33,890 nt of DNA. Origin: Clostridium sp. Lineage in GTDB: Bacteria > Bacillota > Clostridia > Clostridiales > Clostridiaceae. A model generated the notes under the pieces. It was not told the origin of the DNA and ran no database searches. It saw only the letters and a list, made by a program, of their open reading frames with translations. Made by a program: the position numbers and the translations under genes. Below are positions 7,849 through 14,758 of the stretch, piece after piece (within the stretch, counting starts at the first letter, position 1; each line of letters begins with the position of its first letter). The DNA lies in assembly GCA_022767515.1 (NCBI GenBank), contig JALENK010000074.1, positions 1 to 33,890 on the forward strand, written 5' to 3'.

Positions 7849-8322
7849 ATGAAAAAAATATTATTAACATTATTATCAATTACACTTTTAGCTTCAGTAT
7901 CGGTAACCGTCTTTGCTACAGAAATCAATCAGGGTAGCGAACCTAAAACAGTCGATACAGAGATTACTACCTCTATTGTCCCAACTTACACAGTCACAAT
8001 TCCTGCTAATGTTAATGTGCCATTTAATGCACAATCTACCGATTTCGGTAGCATTGAGGTAACTGCTGCACAGATTAACCCTGACAAATGTATTAAGGTG
8101 GCTCTTATATCAGACGGCGAGCTGAAAAACACGGTCGACGAAACAAAGGTTATACCTTATACAGTAAAATCAGGCGATACAGCATTTACCTTTGCAACAT
8201 ACCTTGCTGCAGATGACAAAACAGACCTTACAATCAACATTACCGAGGACGATTGGAACAAAGCCTATGCAGGAGATTATACTGATACAGTTACATTTGA
8301 GGTGTCATATATTAATAAATAA
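7849..8322 (+). CDS. Small secreted single-domain PTYTVTIP protein
   Basis: A 157-residue protein with signal peptide (cleavage near VFA at ~23), linker TEINQGSEPKTVDTEI, and shared domain [16 protein letters not shown] ... YAGDYTDTVTFEVSYINK. The linker matches the INQDSDPK element of the two upstream proteins and is followed by alternating hydrophobic residues directly before [15 protein letters not shown] precedes the ATG, and the next gene begins 13 bases after the stop. The core between the two conserved ends is strongly diverged from its neighbours, as expected for an old duplicate or for antigenic variation. Function unknown. Confidence 0.87.
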   Translation: MKKILLTLLSITLLASVSVTVFATEINQGSEPKTVDTEITTSIVPTYTVTIPANVNVPFNAQSTDFGSIEVTAAQINPDKCIKVALISDGELKNTVDETKVIPYTVKSGDTAFTFATYLAADDKTDLTINITEDDWNKAYAGDYTDTVTFEVSYINK

Positions 8323-8334
8323 GGAGGAGAAATA

Positions 8335-9213
8335 ATGAAGAAAATAGCATCATTGCTGTTATGCTTATGTCTTGTTTTTTCCTTATCAACTGTTGCATTT
8401 GCACAAACTGTATCTGAAAGCGAAAATAGCGGGAAGTCTGTAATATCCACATCCGTACCATATTCTCATACTGTAACAGTATCCGCGAGCGGTGCAGAGG
8501 TCTTATTTGACGGATCACTGCAGAACAGCTTTGTGGTTGATCGTTTATCAAAGCCTACAGTTATCATTAGGGCAAACAGTGGTAAAGCCATAAAACAAGT
8601 GCTTTTAAACGACGAGGATATTACCTCTAAAATCAAGGGCGGATATTATACCTTTGAGTCAGTTTATGATGATAAGACACTAACTGTTATTACTGAGGAC
8701 GAAGCTGCCGTACCACAAAATAAAACATATACTATTAAAGGGACTGTTAAAACAAATGGAGAGCCAGTTCAAGGTATTACGCTTGAATTGAGAAGCACTC
8801 TTAAAACAGATGTTACGGATAAGAACGGCAAGTTTTCCTTTGATGATGTTGAATGTGGAAAACACTCGTTAACGGCAATACAAAACGGAAAGATTGTAGG
8901 CTATGTTGAGTTTGAGCTGACCGATGGAACTCAGGCGGATGTTTCCCTTTTGGAAATCGGACTTTACAATGTTATAGCTAACAAAAATGAAATCGGTGTC
9001 AATTTAAACTTAAATCTAAATAATGATGGAAGGATGCAGATAGACGGAATTTCCGGTATTAAGGGAAATAATGATACAGACTCTAAATTTATGCAGACAG
9101 GCGATAACAGTAATATTTCATTTTGGATTCTGATTTTGTTTATATCATTTGCCATAGTTGTATTAATTAATATTTATAGTAAGATAAAAAAGCAGAAAAT
9201 ATATTCTAAGTAA
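8335..9213 (+). CDS. Surface protein with carboxypeptidase-regulatory-like domain and degenerate sortase tail
   Basis: A 292-residue protein closing the cluster. It has a signal peptide (cleavage near AFA at ~23), a region that looks like a diverged version of the cluster domain (SVPYSHTVTVSASG), and a carboxypeptidase-regulatory-like beta-sandwich at about residues 130-205 (TIKGTVKTNGEPVQGI, TDVTDKNGKFSFDDVECGKH). Near the end it has FMQTGDNSN, about 18 hydrophobic residues and a basic tail (KIKKQKIYSK). That is the layout of a sortase signal such as LPQTGDNS with the LP pair changed, so it may be wall-anchored by a variant sortase or simply stay in the membrane. No sortase gene lies in the window. 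As the only obviously anchored member it is a candidate base for the others. AAGGAGGAG precedes the ATG, and a terminator follows the stop immediately. Confidence 0.87.
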   Translation: MKKIASLLLCLCLVFSLSTVAFAQTVSESENSGKSVISTSVPYSHTVTVSASGAEVLFDGSLQNSFVVDRLSKPTVIIRANSGKAIKQVLLNDEDITSKIKGGYYTFESVYDDKTLTVITEDEAAVPQNKTYTIKGTVKTNGEPVQGITLELRSTLKTDVTDKNGKFSFDDVECGKHSLTAIQNGKIVGYVEFELTDGTQADVSLLEIGLYNVIANKNEIGVNLNLNLNNDGRMQIDGISGIKGNNDTDSKFMQTGDNSNISFWILILFISFAIVVLINIYSKIKKQKIYSK

Positions 9214-9214
9214 A

Positions 9215-9256
9215 AGGACAGCCTGTTTCGTAATACGACGAACAGGCTGTCTTTTA
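9215..9256 (+). terminator. Rho-independent terminator ending the surface cluster
   Basis: GACAGCCTGTT pairs with AACAGGCTGTC, with a further TCG/CGA inside, preceded by AAAA and followed by TTTTAT. It begins right behind the stop codon of the sortase-tail gene. Confidence 0.93.
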
Positions 9257-9404
9257 TAAGTTAAATTCTTGATTTAAATAAATCTACTATCATATCTTAT
9301 GTTGGACAAATCATTTCTCAACTAAAATTCATAACTTTTTTCATAAAATTATAAAAATTAGCATATAAAATTATACAAAAATAATTAATGGGGTGCTAAT
9401 ATAT

Positions 9405-9848
9405 ATGATAAGAACTTTGGTATGTCAGAGAGAGGGATGTTCGGGAAATCAGTTTTATATTGAATCAACAGAAAATAAAATTAAGGCTATTTGTAGAGAG
9501 TGTAAAAATGTAAGTGAATTTGATATGGATAATTATGGTCTTAAGGTTATATCAAGCTGTTCAGCTTGCAAAAATGATTTATTTAAACTGTTTCATGAAA
9601 CAGAAACAGGTAAAATTTATGCAAAATGTTCAAAATGTGGTGCTCCTCCAATGAAATTATATATTGATTTTGATGGAATACAGATATCATATGAAGAAAA
9701 ATTATTAAATGAGGTCAAAAACATAATGTGTGAGATTGAGCAGAAAATATGTAATTTGGAAATAAAAATGGAAATGATTGAAAGAGGTCAAGAGGTTTTA
9801 GAGGAATCATTGGCATATATTAATCAATATATGCTACAACAACGTTAA
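9405..9848 (+). CDS. Zinc-ribbon protein of unknown function
   Basis: A 147-residue cytoplasmic protein with two cysteine clusters: C7-x4-C12 with C30-x2-C33, and C52-x2-C55 with C75-x2-C78, forming two predicted zinc ribbons. From about residue 98 a charged heptad-like segment (EEKLLNEVKNIMCEIEQKI...) suggests a coiled coil. I do not recognise a named family. The ATG at 9405 is preferred because GGGGTG lies about nine bases upstream; a GTG at 9393 in the same frame would add four residues but overlaps that SD. The next gene follows almost without a gap. The 148 bases between the preceding terminator and this gene are very AT-rich, with no clear promoter. Confidence 0.75.
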   Translation: MIRTLVCQREGCSGNQFYIESTENKIKAICRECKNVSEFDMDNYGLKVISSCSACKNDLFKLFHETETGKIYAKCSKCGAPPMKLYIDFDGIQISYEEKLLNEVKNIMCEIEQKICNLEIKMEMIERGQEVLEESLAYINQYMLQQR

Positions 9849-9871
9849 TGAAATATGGATTGGAGAAAAAA

Positions 9872-10303
9872 ATGAATAACAAAAAAGTGATTAGAGTTGT
9901 ATTTTTGATAATATGGATGGCATTTATTTTTTTTATGTCAAGTATGCCAGGGGATATATCATCAGAACAGAGTGATTTTGTATTAGATATACTTAGAATG
10001 CTAGGAGTAGACGTAAGTGGTGAAAGAGGAATGGAACTTTCATATATAATTAGAAAAATTGCACATGTTAGTGAGTATTTTATACTATGTATATTATTAT
10101 ATAGAGTATGGGAAATGTATTTTAGTAAAGGAAAAGCTTTGATATTTAGTTTTATAAGTGCTTTTCTTTACGCAGGGACTGACGAATTTCATCAATATTT
10201 TGTACCTAATAGAGTAGGAGTTTTTAAAGATGTTATAATTGACTCTTTTGGAGCATTAATAGCCATAGTAATAATAAGTATTATAAAAAATAAAAAGGTA
10301 TAA
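9872..10303 (+). CDS. VanZ-like family membrane protein
   Basis: A 143-residue membrane protein with about four hydrophobic segments. Family signatures are visible: IWMAFIFFMSSMPGD after the first segment, RKIAHVSEYFILCILLYR, and GTDEFHQYFVPNRVGVFKDVIIDSFGALIAI. VanZ itself gives low-level teicoplanin resistance; members outside van clusters are common in Firmicutes and mostly of unknown role. I place the start at 9872, where TGGAG sits six bases upstream; the ATG at 9848, overlapping the previous stop, has no SD. The position before surface-polymer genes is suggestive but unproven, since a possible promoter separates them. Confidence 0.85.
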   Translation: MNNKKVIRVVFLIIWMAFIFFMSSMPGDISSEQSDFVLDILRMLGVDVSGERGMELSYIIRKIAHVSEYFILCILLYRVWEMYFSKGKALIFSFISAFLYAGTDEFHQYFVPNRVGVFKDVIIDSFGALIAIVIISIIKNKKV

Positions 10304-10324
10304 TAATAAAATTTAAGAAAAAAA

Positions 10325-10354
10325 TTATTAATAAGTGGTAAAAAATGATATAAT
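10325..10354 (+). promoter_or_regulatory. Possible promoter of the surface-polymer locus
   Basis: A perfect TATAAT (10349-10354) lies 40 bases before the ATG at 10394. The -35 region (TTATTA at 10325, 18-base spacing) is weak, so the call rests on the -10 and the position. Confidence 0.4.
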
Positions 10355-10393
10355 TAAGTTTAATGCCGTGTTAATTTATTAGGAGGAAAAAGA

Positions 10394-11923
10394 ATGAAAC
10401 TTAAGAATAAAATTTTAGGCAATTTAACTTTTTATAAAGGCTTTTCAATAATGTTTATACTACTTGCCATTATTATTGTGGCTGGAGTAATATTTATTTA
10501 TCCACAAGTAGGAGTCGCTGACCAAGGTGATTTTGATAGGGTTATGGCACCAGCCGGTTTAACATTATTAGATATAGACAAAAGTAATCCTAACTTTATA
10601 AGATTTTATGATTATATAGTTACGGATTATCATATTGACAGAAATATAGTAACATTTTTTCTTACATTGATAAATTCTAGTATAGGATACCTAATTTTTA
10701 TTATATGTACTATATGTCAAATTTTTGGTTCAGATGTTTTTAGAACACAGTATTTAGCTTTTATTTATGCAGGTATGTATATTTTTGCTTTATGGAAAAT
10801 AATAAGTGGTTTGAATATCAAGAGTAAATTCAAAAATATATTTTTAGCAATAATAATATTATTTGTCTTTTTAGATGGTAATTATCTTCGATGGTTTAAT
10901 AGTCTTTATGGTGAACCAATGATGATATCAACCCTATTATTATTTATTGCAGCATACTTATCATATATTAATAATAAATATGTAAAGAAAATAGATAATC
11001 ATATAGGAAGAAGTATATTATATATTTTAATAGCAGCGTTTTTATACTTAGGGTCTAAGATGCAGGTTATGACTACAATGCCTTTTGTAGTAATATTAAT
11101 TATTAAGGCTTTATGGGATAATAGAAAGATACTAAAGAAAAAGGTATTAATTGGACTAAGTATATTATTTTGTATAGTGATTTCTTATCCACTTGTAATT
11201 GGAATGCAGGGAGGAGAGTTAAGTAAGGATACGCAATATAATTCTGTATTTTATGGTATATTAAACGGATCTGAGACTCCAGAGCAAGATTTAATAGATA
11301 TGGGATTAAATCCTGATATGGCAGTAGAAGCTGGAAAACATGCCTATGAAAGTAAGGAGGACTATGTAAAATATATACCAAGAACTGAGATAACTGAACA
11401 GGAGTTTTATAGTAAGATGAGCAATATGAAACTAGCTATGTTCTATTTAACTCATCCATTAAGGTTAATAGATGGCTTAGAATATACGGCATCAAAGGCA
11501 TATATTACTAGTACGTCATTAGGAGCACATTCAAGAGAATATAGTGAAGAACCTGTAAAAGAATTTCATAGATTTACATTATGGTCTGATTTTAGAGAAA
11601 ATAATTTTATTGGACATTTTTGGTTTATTGCATTAATTTTTGCTATTGTATTATGTGGTTCAATATACAAATTTATAAAATCTAAAGGTAATCTTGAAAT
11701 TAGAAATAAAATAATGTTACTTTGGGGAGTAATGTTTATGGGCGCAATTCAATTTCCAATGCCTTTTGTAGGAAATGGAAGAGCGGATACAGCTAAGCAG
11801 TTATTCTTATTCAATTTTATATTTGATATATTAATTGTAGTTATTGTGGTTGCATTAATAAGTAAGATATATGATTTGTTTACAAATAGAAAGGTGGAAA
11901 GAAGTGAGAATACAGAAGTTTAG
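10394..11923 (+). CDS. Polytopic membrane protein, probable GT-C type glycosyltransferase
   Basis: A 509-residue protein with about ten hydrophobic segments. After the first segment an outward loop carries acidic residues (GVADQGDFDRVM), as in GT-C enzymes, which take sugar from polyprenyl-phosphate on the outer face and place the catalytic Asp in the first outer loop. A large hydrophilic loop (about residues 275-390) follows the middle segments. The downstream genes encode a GtrB-type transferase and a GtrA-type flippase, so this fits the third component (as YfhO in Bacillus) that moves the sugar onto a wall polymer. That role is inferred from topology and neighbours; no family-specific signature was recognised. 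AGGAGG precedes the ATG. Its 3' end overlaps the next gene by 20 bases. Confidence 0.72.
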   Translation: MKLKNKILGNLTFYKGFSIMFILLAIIIVAGVIFIYPQVGVADQGDFDRVMAPAGLTLLDIDKSNPNFIRFYDYIVTDYHIDRNIVTFFLTLINSSIGYLIFIICTICQIFGSDVFRTQYLAFIYAGMYIFALWKIISGLNIKSKFKNIFLAIIILFVFLDGNYLRWFNSLYGEPMMISTLLLFIAAYLSYINNKYVKKIDNHIGRSILYILIAAFLYLGSKMQVMTTMPFVVILIIKALWDNRKILKKKVLIGLSILFCIVISYPLVIGMQGGELSKDTQYNSVFYGILNGSETPEQDLIDMGLNPDMAVEAGKHAYESKEDYVKYIPRTEITEQEFYSKMSNMKLAMFYLTHPLRLIDGLEYTASKAYITSTSLGAHSREYSEEPVKEFHRFTLWSDFRENNFIGHFWFIALIFAIVLCGSIYKFIKSKGNLEIRNKIMLLWGVMFMGAIQFPMPFVGNGRADTAKQLFLFNFIFDILIVVIVVALISKIYDLFTNRKVERSENTEV

Positions 11924-13760
11924 GTTAGAATTAAATAGCTGTAAGGATTTTTTGTTGAACCATATAATAAGAAAAACTTCTAATAGACTGAGAATAATTG
12001 TTTTATTAATGGTTCTTATAAAAACTTTTATATTTATGTCTATGATAGAATCGCAAACTTGTAATCAGATTTCGATTAACAATATGGAATTTAAGTTTGC
12101 AATAACATATTTATCATTTATTTTAATAATATATTCCTTCGGCTTTTTGCTGAATAAGAATAAGCAATTGGTGTTTAATTTATTATTTGACATTTTATAT
12201 ACAGGAATATTAGTCTTTGATTTGTGGTACTTTAGAACAAATAAGGATTTTTATGGATTAAAAAATGTATTTTATCCAGATACGTTTAATTTAAGTGGGC
12301 AAAGTTTGATAAATTTTCAATTGATTGATATTGTATTTTTTATAGATATAATCTTCATATTATTATGGATTATAATTAAGAAGATTAAAATTACAGAGAA
12401 TAGAAGCATTGCTAAATTCTCAGTAACTATAAGATATTCGATAATTGCTATACTTATATCTTTTGTATGTTTAGATATGTTTTCTATGGCAGGTTGGTCT
12501 AAGTATATTACTGCATCAGGTTGGACTACACTTATGTCAGCAAGAGCTGCTGGTCCATTAGGATATCATTTTGTTGAGGGTTGTAAAACTATAAAAAAGT
12601 TTTTATCTAACGTGAGTGAAGAGGAAGAAAAACAAATAACAGAATGGCTTGAATATAATAAAGAAGATTTGCCGGATAACGAATTTATGGCTTCAGCAAA
12701 GGGAAAGAATGTGATATTTCTTCAGATTGAATCATTTGAAAATTTTGTAGTAAATAGAAAGGCTAATGGTAAGGAGATTACACCTTTTCTGAATAAATTA
12801 ACAAAAGAAGGATTATATTTTAACAATATATATCAGCAAAATAATGCAGGAAATAGCATAGATTGTGATTTCTTAGTAAATACTTCTGTTTATCCATTAG
12901 GAATGAATAAAATTACAGCTTTATATTATGGTACAAATACTTATAAAAATGCTTTACCAAGGGTATTGAAGAGAAATGGATATAATACAATATCTACACA
13001 TGCTGAGGAATTTAATGAGTTCAATTGGACGGAAATTCATAAAAATAGCTTTGGAGCAGATAAATTGTGGAGTATACGAGATTATAAAGAGGACGAATGT
13101 GTAGGATATGGTTTATCAGATAGAAGTTTTTATACTCAAGTTGCAGATAAATTAAAAAATGAGCAGGAGCCATTCTTTTTACAAATGCCAACTTTATCAA
13201 GTCATGGACCATTTGATATCGATAAAAAATATAGAGAGTTAGATTTACCAGAGGAAATAGATAAAAGTTATTTGGGTGGATATTTTGAAAGTCTACATTA
13301 TGCTGATAAACAGATAGAAATGTTTTTTAATAAGTTAAAAGAGTATGGAATATTGGAAAATTCACTTATAGTAATATATGGAGACCATGCAGGAGTACAT
13401 AAATATTATAATAGTGATATACAGGAATTAGATTTTGAAGGTAATTGGTGGAAGCCATATGATAATAAAATTCCTTTATTTATTTATGGAGCAGATGTTG
13501 AAGGGAAAACAATTGAAAATGTTGGTGGGCAAATTGATATTTTACCAACAGTATGTTATTTATTAGGAATAGAAAAAGAACAATATATAAATACAAGTAT
13601 GGGAAGAATTTTAGTCAATACTGAAAGAAATGCAACTGTAATAAAAGGTAATGAGATTATGGGGAAGGTTAAAGATAAAGAGGAAGAAAAGCATTTATTG
13701 CAAGCCTATAAAATTGGCGAGTTAATTATAAAGAATGATTATTTTAAAAATAATAATTAA
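11904..13760 (+). CDS. LtaS-type phosphoglycerol transferase (teichoic-acid polymerase family)
   Basis: A 618-residue protein: about five N-terminal transmembrane segments, then from about residue 260 an extracellular alkaline-phosphatase/sulfatase-fold domain. Motifs: NVIFLQIESFENF (metal ligand Glu), AGNSIDCDFLVNTSVYP (nucleophile loop), STHAEEFNEFNW, LSSHGPFD, and VIYGDHAGVH (metal ligands Asp-His). LtaS enzymes transfer glycerol-phosphate from phosphatidylglycerol to a growing polymer at the outer membrane face. The nucleophile, Thr in characterised LtaS, is Ser318 here. The GTG at 11904 is taken as start because AAGGTGG is six bases upstream and it overlaps the previous gene by 20 bases, exactly as two genes further on; the frame is open further upstream (to 11871) without an SD. 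First of three such paralogues in the locus. Confidence 0.9.
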   Translation: MRIQKFRLELNSCKDFLLNHIIRKTSNRLRIIVLLMVLIKTFIFMSMIESQTCNQISINNMEFKFAITYLSFILIIYSFGFLLNKNKQLVFNLLFDILYTGILVFDLWYFRTNKDFYGLKNVFYPDTFNLSGQSLINFQLIDIVFFIDIIFILLWIIIKKIKITENRSIAKFSVTIRYSIIAILISFVCLDMFSMAGWSKYITASGWTTLMSARAAGPLGYHFVEGCKTIKKFLSNVSEEEEKQITEWLEYNKEDLPDNEFMASAKGKNVIFLQIESFENFVVNRKANGKEITPFLNKLTKEGLYFNNIYQQNNAGNSIDCDFLVNTSVYPLGMNKITALYYGTNTYKNALPRVLKRNGYNTISTHAEEFNEFNWTEIHKNSFGADKLWSIRDYKEDECVGYGLSDRSFYTQVADKLKNEQEPFFLQMPTLSSHGPFDIDKKYRELDLPEEIDKSYLGGYFESLHYADKQIEMFFNKLKEYGILENSLIVIYGDHAGVHKYYNSDIQELDFEGNWWKPYDNKIPLFIYGADVEGKTIENVGGQIDILPTVCYLLGIEKEQYINTSMGRILVNTERNATVIKGNEIMGKVKDKEEEKHLLQAYKIGELIIKNDYFKNNN

Positions 13761-13777
13761 ATAAGTGGAGGAAAAAT

Positions 13778-14758
13778 ATGAGTGATACACTATATTTAGT
13801 AGTACCTTGTTATAATGAAGAAGAGGCATTACCAGAAACAAGTAAAAGGTTATTAGAAAAGTTAACTAAGATGCAGGAAAAAGATTTGGTAAGTAAGGAT
13901 AGCAGAATATTATTTGTTAATGATGGTTCTAAGGATAAAACATGGAGTATAATTGAAAAACTTCATGAAAGTAATAAATTATTTTGTGGTTTAAATTTAT
14001 CAAGAAACAAAGGACATCAGAATGCATTACTAGCAGGGCTTATGACAGCAAAGGAGCTTGCAGATATGACTATTTCTTTAGATGCGGATTTACAAGATGA
14101 TATTGAAGTAATTGATAAATTTGTTGAAGAATATTATGCAGGAAGCGATGTAGTTTATGGAGTTAGGTCATCAAGAAAGACAGATACATTCTTTAAGAGA
14201 ACTACAGCATTAGGATTTTATAAGTTTATGACGAAATTGGGGGTTGATGTTGTTTACAATCATGCTGATTACAGACTTATGAGTAAGAGAGCATTAGAAG
14301 GATTAAGTCAGTTTAAAGAAGTAAATTTATTTTTAAGAGGCATAGTTCCATTGATAGGATATAGACATACTGTTGTAGAGTATGAAAGACATGAAAGAAT
14401 AGCAGGAGAGTCTAAATATCCATTGAAGAAAATGCTATCATTTGCTTGGGATGGAATAACTTCATTTAGTATAAAACCTATTAGAATAATAACAGGTTTA
14501 GGATTTTTAATATTTATATTGAGTTTAGTTGCATTAATTTATGCACTTATTGTTAATTTGATGGGTAAAACTGTTAGTGGATGGACTTCAATGACTGCAT
14601 CTATTTGGATGATAGGAGGGATACAATTACTTTCTATTGGAGTAATTGGTGAATATATTGGTAAAATTTATAATGAAACAAAACAAAGACCTAGATACAT
14701 TATTTCAGATAAGTTAATTGATAAAGAAGAGGAAAGTAATGAAAAAAATAATAACTAA
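13778..14758 (+). CDS. GtrB-type polyprenyl-phosphate glycosyltransferase (GT2)
   Basis: A 326-residue protein. The N-terminal ~230 residues are a GT-A fold of family 2: LVVPCYNEEEALP, FVNDGSKDKT, LSRNKGHQNALLAGL, and the metal-binding DADLQDD. Two C-terminal transmembrane segments (IRIITGLGFLIFILSL... and a second near residue 280) complete the DPM1/GtrB/CsbB layout. Such enzymes transfer a sugar from a nucleotide sugar to undecaprenyl-phosphate on the inner face; a GtrA protein then flips the product. The next gene begins with a GtrA domain and overlaps this one by 20 bases, which strongly supports the pairing. GGAGG lies seven bases before the ATG. The sugar cannot be told from sequence. 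Confidence 0.93.
   Translation: MSDTLYLVVPCYNEEEALPETSKRLLEKLTKMQEKDLVSKDSRILFVNDGSKDKTWSIIEKLHESNKLFCGLNLSRNKGHQNALLAGLMTAKELADMTISLDADLQDDIEVIDKFVEEYYAGSDVVYGVRSSRKTDTFFKRTTALGFYKFMTKLGVDVVYNHADYRLMSKRALEGLSQFKEVNLFLRGIVPLIGYRHTVVEYERHERIAGESKYPLKKMLSFAWDGITSFSIKPIRIITGLGFLIFILSLVALIYALIVNLMGKTVSGWTSMTASIWMIGGIQLLSIGVIGEYIGKIYNETKQRPRYIISDKLIDKEEESNEKNNN

Noticed and set aside
276-9400. Attachment-site repeats expected if the surface cluster had integrated at tRNA-Ala.
   Set aside because: I looked for a second copy of the tRNA-Ala 3' end near the far end of the cluster and saw none; no integrase is present either.
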